A stretch of 64,000 nucleotides of DNA. Source: Symsagittifera roscoffensis. Taxonomy: Eukaryota > Xenacoelomorpha > Acoela > Convolutidae. The notes beneath the pieces were generated by a model, which was not told where the DNA came from, did no database searches, and was given only the letters and a program-made list of their open reading frames with translations. This document shows, piece by piece, positions 10,735 to 21,400 of the stretch (position 1 is its first letter; each line of letters begins with the position of its first letter). Position numbers and translations under genes: made by a program. The stretch spans positions 71,483,465-71,547,464 of the forward strand of contig NC_087064.1 of assembly GCF_963678635.1 (NCBI RefSeq). The letters run 5' to 3'.

Positions 10735-11471
10735 CTGAAACTTATCTGCCGAATTCATTAATGTTGTGAAGTTAAGTCCACTTTGGACATTTCCTTGAAT
10801 TTGAACAAAACATGTAAATAGACCAAGAGCAATAGATCAGAGCTGCCTTCTTTGAAACTATCAATACTCGGTTTCAATGACTTACCAATGAAATCCGGGT
10901 CCGAAAATGCCAGTGTTTCAGTTTTTACTTCGCGTGAAAAGTGACGTCAGAGTTTAGTAAAGTTTTCATAATGATTGTTTCCATTTTCTCACTGAGAAAG
11001 TTGCATGTCCAATAAACATTTCTTACTGCCCTTAATCAATCACGAAATCATTCGATGCAAAATTTAGGGCAGAGGAGGAAAACTGGCATTTTCAAACCCG
11101 GATTTCATTGGTACGTCATTGAAACCAAAATTGATAGTTTGTGAATTCCAATCATTTGCTTTTGGTATATCCAAAAACTTTCTGAGTTTCGAGGGATGTA
11201 CAGTCAAATTGGACAAAGAAAACAGGCAGTTTAGAGAGTAAAATTCGAAATTTGCGCTTAATTTTGTTCACTAGTGTACTATATCGCCAATACTAGCCTA
11301 GTGAAAACATGAAACATTTTGGACACAAAAGTCAAAATTCAGGTTTTGGGAAAATATCGAACCAATTTTGTAATTTCTTGATACTGAGAAATTTTTCACA
11401 TCACTTCAACTTCATTAAAAATTTAGAAAAACATCGGCAAAATTTGATCTCCGGGCAAATATGACGATGCC
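10735..11471 (-). mobile_element. FLYWCH/MULE-like repeat, left portion
   Basis: Strongly similar, over several hundred bases, to 39780-39960, 40860-41640, 57050-57800, 59680-60380, 60840-61250 and 63220-63960 (shared phrases: ATCAATCACGAAATCA, GAAAACTGGCATTTT, CTTCGGGCAAATATG). It stops at GATGCC, which recurs at 39154 where the same repeat resumes, so this is the left half of a unit split by the LINE insertion. Confidence 0.65.
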
Positions 11472-11678
11472 CGAAGTTGTGATAGCCTAATTGTTGTGAT
11501 AAACTTATTAAATAGCTTGTCCATTTCAAATTCACAAACCGTGCAATTTCAGATAATCTGAGCTAGTGGACTGAATCGATACACTATTAACAAGTCCCAC
11601 GCCTCTAGCTTCGTGGGTGAAGATTGTTAATGGTGTATATAATTGAAGCCAGTTCCCTCAAAGCCTCAACCGAAGTAG
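11472..11678 (+). mobile_element. CR1-like LINE, 5' end (left of the nested LTR element)
   Basis: Lies between the GATGCC target duplicate (11466-11471) and the 5' LTR. Its start shares 34 identical bases (11482-11515) with the 5' end of another retroelement at 45474-45507 (minus). An open reading frame in its last part is cut by the LTR insertion and resumes beyond the 3' LTR at about 34597. Confidence 0.6.
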
Positions 11679-12080
11679 TGTGCCAGTCGGTCATATTTGG
11701 AAGTTTGACCTTGAGAGAAGCAAAAAACACTTGATTTTGGAGTGAAATTTAATTTTTCAAAATTTCGAATGGAACCTGTCATGCACGATTTTCTCGCGAG
11801 AACTGAAAATCAGAAAAAGAGATCAGAACAATTTCAGAACAATTGAGTCGCATACGCGGGAAAGTCGCAAGAAAAAGCAGTAGGAAATTGCTATTCGCAA
11901 TTTCCATCACTATAATAATCGAGAGTAGAGCTGTCCCATCTGTGACAGAGACGAGAGCATTCCCTCGAATTGGATTATAACGACTGGAGTATTATTCGGA
12001 ACTGGACTAGAGTGAACCTTCGGTGGAAAGGTGGACAGCTTGAGTGTCCTAATGGTTCACAAGAAAACTATTGTCTAGAG

Positions 12081-12087
12081 TATAAAC
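12081..12087 (+). promoter_or_regulatory. TATA-like box of the 5' LTR
   Basis: TATAAAC, about 400 bases into the LTR, is the best TATA candidate. With the AATAAA at 12301 downstream it would place U3/R near 12110 and R/U5 near 12320. Inference only. Confidence 0.4.
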
Positions 12088-12196
12088 TCGTTCTCATTGT
12101 TATAACAATAAAACATTAGACTCATTTAGTTACGTTATTTAATTCTTGAGTTAGTTACCGACTGGATTATTTCCCACTTCTTGAGCGTGCTACTAT

Positions 12197-12253
12197 GTGA
12201 GTACAAATTTAAATTCCCAGAGTGTGTTTTATAATTGTTATGTTGAGGTAAGG
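12197..12253 (+). promoter_or_regulatory. Two candidate splice donors in the LTR (GTGAGT, GAG/GTAAGG)
   Basis: GTGAGT at 12197-12202 and GTAAGG at 12248-12253 (after GAG) fit the donor consensus. Either could pair with the acceptors at 15033 or 24176 to make shorter mRNAs. Confidence 0.35.
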
Positions 12254-12300
12254 CGAGTTTTAGGTTGATCCATCTGAAATGGATCAAAGTTCCACTGTCT

Positions 12301-12306
12301 AATAAA
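12301..12306 (+). promoter_or_regulatory. AATAAA polyadenylation signal of the LTR
   Basis: AATAAA follows the TATA-like box by 220 bases. The counterpart in the 3' LTR is at 34300-34305, where it would end the element's transcripts. Confidence 0.45.
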
Positions 12307-12605
12307 AAGTAACTTAACGGATTGTTCCAACCCGGTTTTTAACGGCGTTCATGTATTTTGGGTATCTAGAGACCTAAGTATGGGGACGTTTCTAATTCTA
12401 GAGTGGGGGGATATTTTAGTAGTAGCCTTTAAGCTGTAACGGGTCGTAGTCTCATGTCACAAGCGAACCGAACTGGCTCCGACCGTTCTTGAGGTAGAAA
12501 AACACAAGAGATAGTGTCCCTGACCCTTGAGCCAGTGGTTATAGGGCCTATTTTTCTTAAGCCTCATGTGTGACTGCAGTAGACGAATGTTACATAGTGT
12601 TTTTA

Positions 12606-12620
12606 TGGCGCTCCTGGGTG
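12606..12620 (+). promoter_or_regulatory. Candidate primer-binding site
   Basis: TGGCGCTCCTGGGTG starts 11 bases after the LTR end and begins with TGG, complementary to a tRNA CCA end. I could not match the primer tRNA from memory, and the offset is larger than usual, so the assignment is tentative. Confidence 0.35.
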
Positions 12621-13085
12621 TTTACGACATCAAGACTACGGAGTCGAACCCACTTGAGACAGCTTCGGGCTGAATGCCCATTCTAGAGTACCGGCGGTAC
12701 GGTTCGACAGGAACGTGCAAACCTTCCGGTTGTACCGTGATAGCTTTTTAAGAAAACTCGAGAAAATTTCCTGGTACGCTCTCCGAACGAGGCTTAGCTA
12801 ACCGAGTAAAGGGGGGCAACTAGGGGGACAAAAACACGAGCAAAAAGACAAAAAGCAAAACAAAAACCAAAAAAGAATAGAAAAAGGAACAAAAACCATA
12901 AAACGAAAAAAGACAGTGACTTTGACACCAGATTAGTTGGATCAAACCTTTATATTAATTAAATAGTATACCCATACTGTTTTACAAGTTCGATCGTTTC
13001 GATCAACCTAGCAATTTAAACCAGTAAACTGAATAAAGTGCCCGAAGTGGGGCGTTGTCAAGGGTTTTCAGATAGCTTGGAACTT

Positions 13086-13208
13086 AGCTGGACCAATAGG
13101 AGACTTGACTGGAAGAGGTGACCAGCCGAGTGGGAAAGTGGTTCAGGGACACTTGAGCTGAGCCAATAGGAGACTGGACTGGAACAGGTGACCAGTCGAG
13201 TGGGAAAG
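13086..13208 (+). repeat. 53-bp direct repeat, two copies 70 bp apart, in the leader
   Basis: Copies at 13086-13138 and 13156-13208 share CCAATAGGAGAC, then GACTGGAA, then AGGTGACCAG and CGAGTGGGAAAG, with five or so differences. CCAAT lies in each copy. Confidence 0.8.
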
Positions 13209-14050
13209 CAGCCAAGAAGGATTTGGCAATTCTCGAGTTCTCAAGTTGGGCAGAACGGGTATCGTTAGAATCCACATTACATTATAGGAGATAAGTGTAA
13301 AATTGGATAAGCGAAATCCCCCAGTTTTGAGGAACGTTTTTACTTGAGCAGGCCTGGAAACAGGTCTACGGTTTTCTCTTGAGAGGTTTAGCACCCGGCG
13401 CTTAAAGAAATTTTTAGGCTTAAGAAGGGGGGCTAGAAAGGGGGGAGGTTAGAAGGGGGACTGGTTAAGTTAGAGGTTGGCGGTTGTAAATTGTAAAAAG
13501 GGGGAAATTAGAGTAACTAATTAGTCGACATCGTTGACTTAGTTACATTAGAAATTAACACGCGTTGGTAATATTAGGTGGAGATCCAAAATTCAACTCG
13601 AGTTAAGACTGGTACGCTGGTTGGTTTGGTAGGGGGACCGGATATAGACAGCTTTTGTGATACCCCATAAGATCACTAGTGGGGGGAGGAAAACGCGTGG
13701 CAATTAGGTACCAGACATTTTTTTTAGACGAAAGGTAGACATTGGTCACCTTTGAATTTCAGGTGGGCTCATTTTTCTGTTTTTATTATTTTTCTTACTT
13801 AGATTTTTGTTGCATTTTAGTAAGGATTTGTGTTTGGTTTTATACGAACAGGTGATCACAAGATACCTGCGCACCTACATTGAAATAGAAACAACCAAAA
13901 GGAAGAGGGGGGTCAGCATTTGGCTTTTAAGAGAGGGTTTTTGGGAAAATTTTACTAGAGCTTGAGTGGTGGTACAATGTACGGTGATTCAAGAAGACCC
14001 TACAACGAGGAAGACACTCCGTGACGAGTATTGGGACAAGACCGAAGAAG

Positions 14051-14784
14051 TCTTGGGACAGAGCAGTCTTGGGATAGTGGTCTTGGGACAGGGTCTTGGG
14101 ACAGTGGTCTTGGGACAGGGTCTTGGGACAGTGGTCTTGGGACAGGGTCTTGGGACAGTGGTCTTGGGACAGTGGTCTTGGGACAGGGTCTTGGGACAGG
14201 GTCTTGGGACAGTGGTCTTGGGACAGGGTCTTGGGACAGTGGTCTTGGGACAGTGGTCTTGGGACAGGGTCTTGGGACAGGGTCTTGGGACAGGGTCTTG
14301 GGACAGTGGTCTTGGGACAGGGTCTTGGGACAGGGGTCTTGGGACAGTGGTCTTGGGACGGGGGTCTTGGGACAGGGTCTTGGGACAGTGGTCTTGGGAC
14401 AGTGGTCTTGGGACACTAGTCTTGGGACACTAGTCTTGGGACACCAGCCTTGGGACACTGGTCTTGGGACACTAGCCTTGGGACACTAGTCTTGGGACAG
14501 TAGTCTTGGGACACTAGCCTTGGGACACTGGTCTTGGGACACTACCCTTGGGACAGTAGTCTTGGGACACTAGCCTTGGGACACTAGTCTTGGGACAGTA
14601 GTCTTGGGACACTAGCCTTGGGACACTGGTCTTGGGACACTACCCTTGGGACACTAGTCTTGGGACAGTAGTCTTGGGACACTAGCCTTGGGACACTAGT
14701 CTTGGGACAGTAGTCTTGGGACACTAGTCTTGGGACAGTAGTCTTGGAACAGTGGCCTTGGTACAAGGGTCTTAGGACACTAGC
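14051..14784 (+). repeat. 13-14-bp tandem repeat (CTTGGGACA + 4-5 bases), about 50 copies
   Basis: The left half alternates CTTGGGACAGGGT (13) and CTTGGGACAGTGGT (14). The right half uses CTTGGGACACTAGT/C and CTTGGGACAGTAGT. The mixture of 13- and 14-mers rotates all reading frames, so the long repetitive peptides it can spell in several frames are not genes. It lies in the leader, upstream of the candidate splice acceptor. Confidence 0.92.
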
Positions 14785-14983
14785 GGAGAGTACTGTGATA
14801 GTGACGAATAGTCTTGGGACGGTATAGAAATTGAAGTCAAATTACAACAAGGGTGTTTTAAGACAGAATAAGACAAATCGAAATAGGTACAGTTGAGACC
14901 ACATTAAGGGAAATTTTTCAAAGGTTTTAGAAAGAGAGCTACAACAAGGTTTTTAACACGTTGTACTAAATTTGTTACCACAA

Positions 14984-15033
14984 AAAAAATTTTTTTTTGT
15001 TGTCTTGTTGTTTTATTATTTTTTTATTCTTAG
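14984..15033 (+). promoter_or_regulatory. Strong splice acceptor before the first ORF
   Basis: A T-rich tract of about 45 bases ends in TATTCTTAG (AG at 15032-15033). The first ATG after it is at 15089, the start of the upstream ORF. Use of this site with an LTR donor would remove the repetitive leader and its upstream ATGs. Confidence 0.4.
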
Positions 15034-15088
15034 AATAGAATCGTGTATATAATAAAATTGTAAATAAAAGCAGTTGTAAATAGAAATA

Positions 15089-15325
15089 ATGAGGCGGAGT
15101 AGGGTACCGGTGCTCGAAAAAAGGTCAAGTGGATCAAACACAAAATATAATTCATCGCTGCGCGGAACGACATCAACGGGCCCAAAGATAACGAAGAAGA
15201 ACTTTTCAGTTAACATGGTCAGCACAAGGAGTACAGCGGAGAGCAGGGCGAAAGAGGGCACGGAAGGGGAGCGAGTAGAACCCACCATCGAGATTGATCT
15301 AGAGACACCCGATCAAAGTGGATGA
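15089..15325 (+). CDS. Short upstream ORF joined to gag (gag N-terminal extension)
   Basis: 78 codons, basic and then acidic (ends ETPDQSG), with no recognised domain. It is the first ATG after the acceptor at 15033. Its stop TGA at 15323 overlaps the gag frame, which is +1. Skipping the T gives GGA-GAA and continues directly into gag, the same arrangement as at the gag-pol junction. It could instead be a free peptide followed by reinitiation at the gag ATG 15336. Composition resembles the gag N-terminus, which favours a real extension. Confidence 0.5.
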   Translation: MRRSRVPVLEKRSSGSNTKYNSSLRGTTSTGPKITKKNFSVNMVSTRSTAESRAKEGTEGERVEPTIEIDLETPDQSG

Positions 15326-15335
15326 AACAAGGAAG

Positions 15336-18300
15336 ATGGCGACAGAGTCAACTCCAATGCCCAATGCAGAGGAACCGAACCAGAAACCCATAGAGTTCTC
15401 ACCGATAGATGACGCGGAAGATGCAATAGGCAACACCGAAGAAACGGTGAAAGAAGACTCTCAAGTAAAGAGGACATCTTTTACGGAAAAATTGGGAATA
15501 ATGTTCGGAATAAAAACGAAAGAAAACGTGACTGAAGAACCAAAAGCAGAAAGAGCACGAACATTTGGGACAGTGAGCACGAAGACCTCAGAAGCCAATC
15601 CAAGAGAGGAACAAGCTAAAGCAGAGGCTACGGCCGAAGAGAGACCGACGGCTGACCATGAAGAGACTACCATTGAGCTGGGTGACTTGTTGGCGAAATT
15701 AAATCAGATTGACAAAAGACTTAAGCACAGTGAAGAAGACAGAGAGGTGATAAAAAAGGAGATAAGATACAACAAGCACGAGTATCTAGACAGTTATTTT
15801 AACCTAGCTAAGGCAACAGATGAGAGACTCAAGGAAATGTCAGATAAGGTAGAAGCCACCAATGAAGAACGAGAAAAGAACATCAAAACAGACATGCAAC
15901 AGTTGAAGAACCGATATGATGATGTCAACAGCCAATTAGGGAGCCTGGAAAGGAGAATGGACACAATGAGCAAGAGTCAAGCCGAGAGTTCGTGTGCAAT
16001 ACAGGCGAAGTTGGATGCAATCTTGAGAGGTTCCACTCCACAAGAAAGACCGGCAGCGGATCGTACGCAAAGCACCAGAGTTGATTTTGTAGAACCACAA
16101 AGGAACAAACGGCAATCGACACCGTTGCCCTTAACCAGGGATGCGATAAGCATAGCACCAACAGCTGCGAAAACAATAATGAAGAATGGAACGTCGAATA
16201 CAACGACTGCTCCGGGAGATTCAACAGCTAACAGCAACACAGGACCGGATGCTATGACATGGGCCAGCACTTGGGAGATGATGAACAGGACTCTAGAGGC
16301 CTTCGCCACGAGGAACACTGACTCGAGCGACAGGAGAGAGGGAAAATCAAGAAAGACATTCAAGAAGCCAAAAGAATTCAAGGACGACTCCGATGGATGC
16401 ATTGACACTTGGGTGGAAGTGATGAGATTACATCTAGAACAAGATAACTTGAGTGACGAAAGACAAGCATGTACAGCCATACTGAGCAACTTGGAAGGAA
16501 CGGCATTAAAATGCGTGGTCGCAAAGAAGGAGGAAGAACGCGACACCGCGGACAAGATCTTCGAGATATTGCTGAATCGATTCGGGTCAGGCATGAAGGG
16601 TCACCAAGCGATGATGCGATTTGAAAAGAGAAGGCAGAGGGACGACGAGTCAATAGATCGGTTCCTAGATGACCTCGAGAGCTTGAGAAGGAGGAGTGAC
16701 CCAGAGGAGTCGACAAATAGACGGAACTTTAGCATTGCCTCGAAGTTCATCGATGGGGTGAAAAGTGATGACTTAAGGACAATGTTAGCAACATACTACA
16801 CATTGTCGAAGGACAGCGCACCCACCCCAGAAGAAATGAGACAGAAATCAAGAGAATACATGCTGATGAAACCTAAGAAGTACTCATATTCCGAAAACAG
16901 GAACACGCAAGGGGGAAGCCAACCCCAGAGGTCATCATGGTACAAACCTAGAGATGATATGGACAAGCGCAGATCATGCGCGAACTGCGGGTCAGCGGAT
17001 CATCATGTGGCTGACTGCACAACGTACAAACAAAGCATGAAGAGCCTAGGTTATGCACCGGATGAAGAGGATATGAGCCAGATGGAGGAACACGAGTACT
17101 ATAATGGCTTAATCATCAAGATAGGCGCCAGATGCTTCTTCTGTAACCAGGAGGGGCACTTCAGAATGGATTGTCCCTTGTTCTGGGAAGCGGTCAAGGA
17201 CCAGAATCACCCCAAACATAAGTTGGCATTAGCGGCGGTGCAGAATCAGCGGAACAGGCAAAACGAGTTTGAATCTAGGAACTTGGGGGCACCAAACACC
17301 GAATTGCCGACGAAGACAGTGAAAGCTGTTACACATGTTAGCGGTGCGTTAGAGTCCGCGGCCGGAAGCTCTCTAGAGATAAATTATGAGAAAGCGACGA
17401 CGGAAGCAATTGCCAAAGTGAAACAAGATCTGGCTGCGAAAGAAATAGAGCAACGACTAAAGTTGGAGATCGAAAGACAGAATTTTAACGAAGCATTAAC
17501 CGGATCGAACTCAATACCAGAGGCTAGAACGGGCTCAATGAAGACCGGGAATTGTAACACCGTGAAAATGGTGACAGGTAAACCTTTTGGAATATCGAAA
17601 ATCGGAGCAAGAATAATGTCGATAATCACAGTGGGCGGACACGAGGTAACCAGAAACTTGAGCGAGCCGAGCGACCAGACGATAATGCACATTGACGTGT
17701 ATGCAGACTACTTGAGTGGAATAAGTCCACAAACGACTTCTAGAGCGCTCAGGGCACTACTCACGAGAGGGGGCAGCAAATCGGTACGTGTTGATAATAG
17801 GTACACTGAAGCTTATGGTCCACACGAGGTCATGCTAAATATAGATGGAATCAACATCTATACCAAGACGATGATAACATGCGGCGAAGACCTAATTGGA
17901 CAAATCTATGTAGGGAAAGAAGAATTGAAAGTAAGATCGATTGGACACTGTGCTATGCTCGAAGAAGATGCAATGCACATCGGGACGGAAGCAGACGTGA
18001 CAGGGCACGTGCTAGACATAAATGGCAAAAAGACTCAGTTACGTGGATTACTCGACACGGGAGCAGTCTTGAGCGTCATACCAATCGAAACATGGGAAAA
18101 GATGGGCTTTGACAAAGGTGACTTGATAGACTCGAGAATACGGCTGTCAGCTGCAAACAAAGGGGCCCTTCGGGTGTTGGGCAGGACGCCGATAATAGCC
18201 CTCAATTTGGGGGAACGTAACCTGTGGATGAGCTTCATCGTGGTAGAAAACCTAGATGAATCTGACCAATTCATTTTGGGCAGAGACTTCATCAGGAATT

Positions 18301-18488
18301 TCGACGTAACGATTGATCTAAATAATGCAATGTTCAGGATACGGAACCCGGATAGGAGGTACGCAATCAAACCGGTAAATTTAATAATGGCGAATGAAAA
18401 CAAAGCACCGGTATTCTTGAGTAGGAGAGTGAGGTTAAAAGCTAATGAAGCGGCAATCGTAAGCTTGAGGATGAAAAATTATAAGTGA
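15336..18488 (+). CDS. gag: Gag with C-terminal aspartic protease (LTR retrotransposon)
   Basis: The frame is open from 15318; the first ATG is 15336 (1050 codons). Order by residues from 15318: acidic N-terminus; coiled-coil-rich stretch at about 110-230; capsid-like region at about 310-520 with the retrotransposon gag pattern (DTWVEVMRLHLE, FEKRRQRDDESIDRFLDDL); two CCHC knuckles, CANCGSADHHVADC near 553 and CFFCNQEGHFRMDC near 605; and a retropepsin domain with LLDTGAVLSVIP near 910 and FILGRDFI near 990. Gag forms the particle; the protease matures it. Having the protease in the gag frame, and the frame break lying in the protease-RT linker, is less common than a break before the protease. 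The stop is TGA at 18486. Confidence 0.9.
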   Translation: MATESTPMPNAEEPNQKPIEFSPIDDAEDAIGNTEETVKEDSQVKRTSFTEKLGIMFGIKTKENVTEEPKAERARTFGTVSTKTSEANPREEQAKAEATAEERPTADHEETTIELGDLLAKLNQIDKRLKHSEEDREVIKKEIRYNKHEYLDSYFNLAKATDERLKEMSDKVEATNEEREKNIKTDMQQLKNRYDDVNSQLGSLERRMDTMSKSQAESSCAIQAKLDAILRGSTPQERPAADRTQSTRVDFVEPQRNKRQSTPLPLTRDAISIAPTAAKTIMKNGTSNTTTAPGDSTANSNTGPDAMTWASTWEMMNRTLEAFATRNTDSSDRREGKSRKTFKKPKEFKDDSDGCIDTWVEVMRLHLEQDNLSDERQACTAILSNLEGTALKCVVAKKEEERDTADKIFEILLNRFGSGMKGHQAMMRFEKRRQRDDESIDRFLDDLESLRRRSDPEESTNRRNFSIASKFIDGVKSDDLRTMLATYYTLSKDSAPTPEEMRQKSREYMLMKPKKYSYSENRNTQGGSQPQRSSWYKPRDDMDKRRSCANCGSADHHVADCTTYKQSMKSLGYAPDEEDMSQMEEHEYYNGLIIKIGARCFFCNQEGHFRMDCPLFWEAVKDQNHPKHKLALAAVQNQRNRQNEFESRNLGAPNTELPTKTVKAVTHVSGALESAAGSSLEINYEKATTEAIAKVKQDLAAKEIEQRLKLEIERQNFNEALTGSNSIPEARTGSMKTGNCNTVKMVTGKPFGISKIGARIMSIITVGGHEVTRNLSEPSDQTIMHIDVYADYLSGISPQTTSRALRALLTRGGSKSVRVDNRYTEAYGPHEVMLNIDGINIYTKTMITCGEDLIGQIYVGKEELKVRSIGHCAMLEEDAMHIGTEADVTGHVLDINGKKTQLRGLLDTGAVLSVIPIETWEKMGFDKGDLIDSRIRLSAANKGALRVLGRTPIIALNLGERNLWMSFIVVENLDESDQFILGRDFIRNFDVTIDLNNAMFRIRNPDRRYAIKPVNLIMANENKAPVFLSRRVRLKANEAAIVSLRMKNYK

Positions 18489-18490
18489 CA
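18475..18490 (+). promoter_or_regulatory. Gag-pol junction: candidate +1 frameshift at a UGA stop
   Basis: Gag ends AAT TAT AAG TGA. Pol is open in the +1 frame from 18475 and has no ATG for over 100 codons. Skipping the T of TGA gives AAG-GAC and stays in frame with pol. The junction falls inside the protease-RT linker domain, which reads continuously across it, so a translational join is more likely than a separate start. Confidence 0.5.
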
Positions 18491-21400
18491 ACAAGCAAGT
18501 GTGTATAGTTCCGAATCCCAATAGTCAAAGCGCTGCTGTTTTAGGAAGATCATTTTCGATAACGAAGAGCGGCCTCTGTGTCAGTGTCTTGTTGAATACC
18601 CTTGATATACCGATCACGATACAGAGAGGGAGGAAGCTGGGATATGCTTTACCAGTTAAAACTCGATACGAAACAATTGAAAACTCAAAACAAAATGAAG
18701 TTGTTGATTGTCCTAACCACAGGGACAAAATTTGTATCTTGAGACGATTGCAGAGAATAAAAGATTCTTCAAGTCTTATCAAATCACTTAAGTCAGAAAC
18801 GGACGATGGGCTTTCGAGCTGTTCGAACTTTCCAGAGCGACCCACGCTAGATGAAATGCAAACTGATAAACCGGTTCTGCCGGAGATTGAACATTTAAGG
18901 GGCAAACTGAAAGATGAACAGCTCGAAGCTATCAAGGACGTACTAGAGCGGAACGAGGAGGTTTTTTCAAGGCATAAGGCGGATATCGGGTGTTGTAATT
19001 TTGTTGAACATGAAATAGAACTTGAGGAAAACGCGGTGCCACACAGGGAGGGGGCGAGGCGCATGACCCCACACAAATCGGACGCGTGTAGAAAAGAAAT
19101 CGAAACGTTACTAGAGTATGACATGATAGAACCATCCAAGTCACCGTGGGCGTGTGGAGTAGTGATGGCCAAAAAGAAAGGCGACCAGTTAAGGTTTTGT
19201 TGTGACTTTCGATACCTGAACTCCGTCACGGTGAAGGATGCCTATCCCATACCTAGAATTGATGAGAGCCTCTCGAAGTTAGGTGATGCGAAATTTTTTA
19301 CGACTCTTGATTTAGGCTCGGCCTTTTGGCAGGTACCATTAAGGAAGCAAGACAGGGACAAGACAGGGTTCGCCTGCGAGTTGGGTCTGTTTCAATGGAA
19401 ACGGATGCCGTTTGGACTCTGCAATGCAACAGCCACGTTTCAGCGGCTGATGGCACACGCGTTGATAGGCGTGACGAAGAAGTACGGCAACCTGGTAATG
19501 TGCTATGTGGACGACGTGGTAATAGCAACGCCAACACTAGAAGACCACATCGAGAGGCTTGACGAGGTGTTCGCGTGCATGAAAAGATCGGGGCTGAAGT
19601 GTAAACCATCAAAGTGCGAGATACTCAAGGACTCGATTAAATACTTGGGCAGGATGGTAGATAAACACGGTATCAGACCTGACCCAGACGCCGTGGAAGC
19701 AGTCCTAACCTGGAAATCACCGAAGACGGAGCACCAGCTGATGAGCTTCCTGGGTTTCGCCAACTATTATAGAGAATTCATCAAGGGCTATGCGGACAAG
19801 GTATACCCGATGCAACAATTAATGAGACACAAGGGCAAGAAGTTCACGTGGAACAACGCGGCAGAAGAGTCATTCCAGAGAATAAAGAAAGAGCTGTGTG
19901 AGGCACCAGTACTGGGTATGCCGACTGAGAAGGGGATGTACGTGCTAGACACGGATGCGTCAGTAGTCGCTATTTCTGGGATTCTCCATCAAGAACAAGA
20001 ATGGAATGGGAAGACAGTCTTGAGACCAATAGCATACGGGAGCAAGGTCCTAAGTGACACAGAAATGAAGTACGGAGCACCGAAAGCAGAGATGTTTGCG
20101 GTGGTCACCTTTGTCGAAAAATACAGAGCATACTTAGGCAGTGAGCCCTTCAAGCTGCGAGTCGACAACCGAGCACTAAGCTGGCTGAAAACGTACTCAA
20201 TGGACCAGAGCTATATTGGGAGCTGGATAGTTCGCTTGGATGGATACAACATGATAATTGAGCACAGAACACGAGATAAACATCAAAATGCTGACAGCTT
20301 GAGTAAGAAGACGGAGTTCTACGAGAGGCAAGAACAAAGAGAGGCGGACAGACCTGAGATCAAAGACGGCTTCTCCTTCATGGACAAAGAAACGTACGAC
20401 AGTCTTCCACTCACGAGATGGCTGGACAAATCAGGCAAACCGATTGAAGATCATCCCGAATTGCCGAAAGAGCCTCTTGAAAAGACCATCTTGAAGAAAA
20501 GCAGAGGGATTCCGATAGGAATAATGCTCAAGTCCAAGATCGTGAGGGAAACACTTAAGGCAAAAGGTTATGATCTCATCCAGGTAGAGGAGGGAACGGT
20601 CCGAATAGATGAAGACTTAATGAGGTTGCTTGAGAAACTATCAGATGACAAGCCCGTGATCCAAGGGAAAGGTCAGGAGGCACCGGAACTAACCATACTT
20701 CGGAGAGAAGAAACAGTGAACAATACTGACGTCTCAAAAGGAAGCATCACTGATAGCAAGGAAGTTGTGCGATCACTAGTTGAAAAAATCCCCGAAAAAA
20801 TTCTGGAACAGACAAAAGTCAGGGATAAGAAAGTAACATTCAGAGAAGAAGTTGAACACCTGGGACTAGATCAAGAGTCCGGGGAGTGGTCCAGATTCAT
20901 GGAAGAAGACGAAACCGGAGAAGGGAAATTGTCCGGGGAGCGTGAAGAATGGGATGAAGACTCGGATGAGAGCAGCGAAGACCAAGACAGTCTATGCATG
21001 ATACTGGCGGAAGAGAAGATAAGACAGCACGACAGGGAATTACAGACGGATCCATCTTCAGGGACGTACAATCTGGAAATACAAGAGGTACGAGGTGGTG
21101 AAGAGCTCGAGAAAATAGCAGTTTCAAGAAAACCACTAAGGGAACTATCGTGCAACTCAAACGTCAGAACGAATCTGGTACCAGAAGACGACATGAAAAT
21201 CGTGAAAAGGATGATATGTGTGAAGCTGAGCGATGACATCCACAACCCTGGTGAAATGAATGGACAGATCATGGCGCTAAAGGAGCACGTTAAGGCGAGA
21301 TACAGGCTGTCTGACCTAATAAGGGCCCAGAAGAATGACAAAATGACAAGTAACCTCTCCAAATGGATCCATTCGGGAGTCAAGGAGAAGGGGGAACTTG

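Larger units (their letters stand above)
11679..12594 (+). repeat. 5' LTR (916 bp, TGTG...TACA)
   Basis: Matches 33678-34593 with three substitutions found by eye: one near position 62 of the LTR and two near the TATAAC/AATAAA area. It begins TGTGCCAGTC and ends GAATGTTACA. It contains a TATA-like box, an AATAAA signal, two good splice donors and six copies of CTTGAG. Confidence 0.93.
12595..15088 (+). other. Long leader of the LTR element
   Basis: About 2.5 kb between the 5' LTR and the first ORF, with many short ATG frames and two repeat tracts. It ends in a long T-rich tract and TTAG, a strong splice acceptor, which would let a spliced mRNA skip the leader. A packaging signal would be expected here, but I see no specific motif for it. 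Confidence 0.6.

Noticed and set aside
12595-12605. LTR ending at ACATAG instead of TACA
   Set aside because: Both LTR copies are followed by TAG, but TG...CA termini and the TAG at the 5' flank make TACA the better end.
13966-14489. Long repetitive ORFs (VLGQGLGT-type and PKTTVPRP-type) in several frames on both strands
   Set aside because: They are spelled by the 13/14-bp tandem array in the element leader; multiple frames and strands are open at once and none has a domain.
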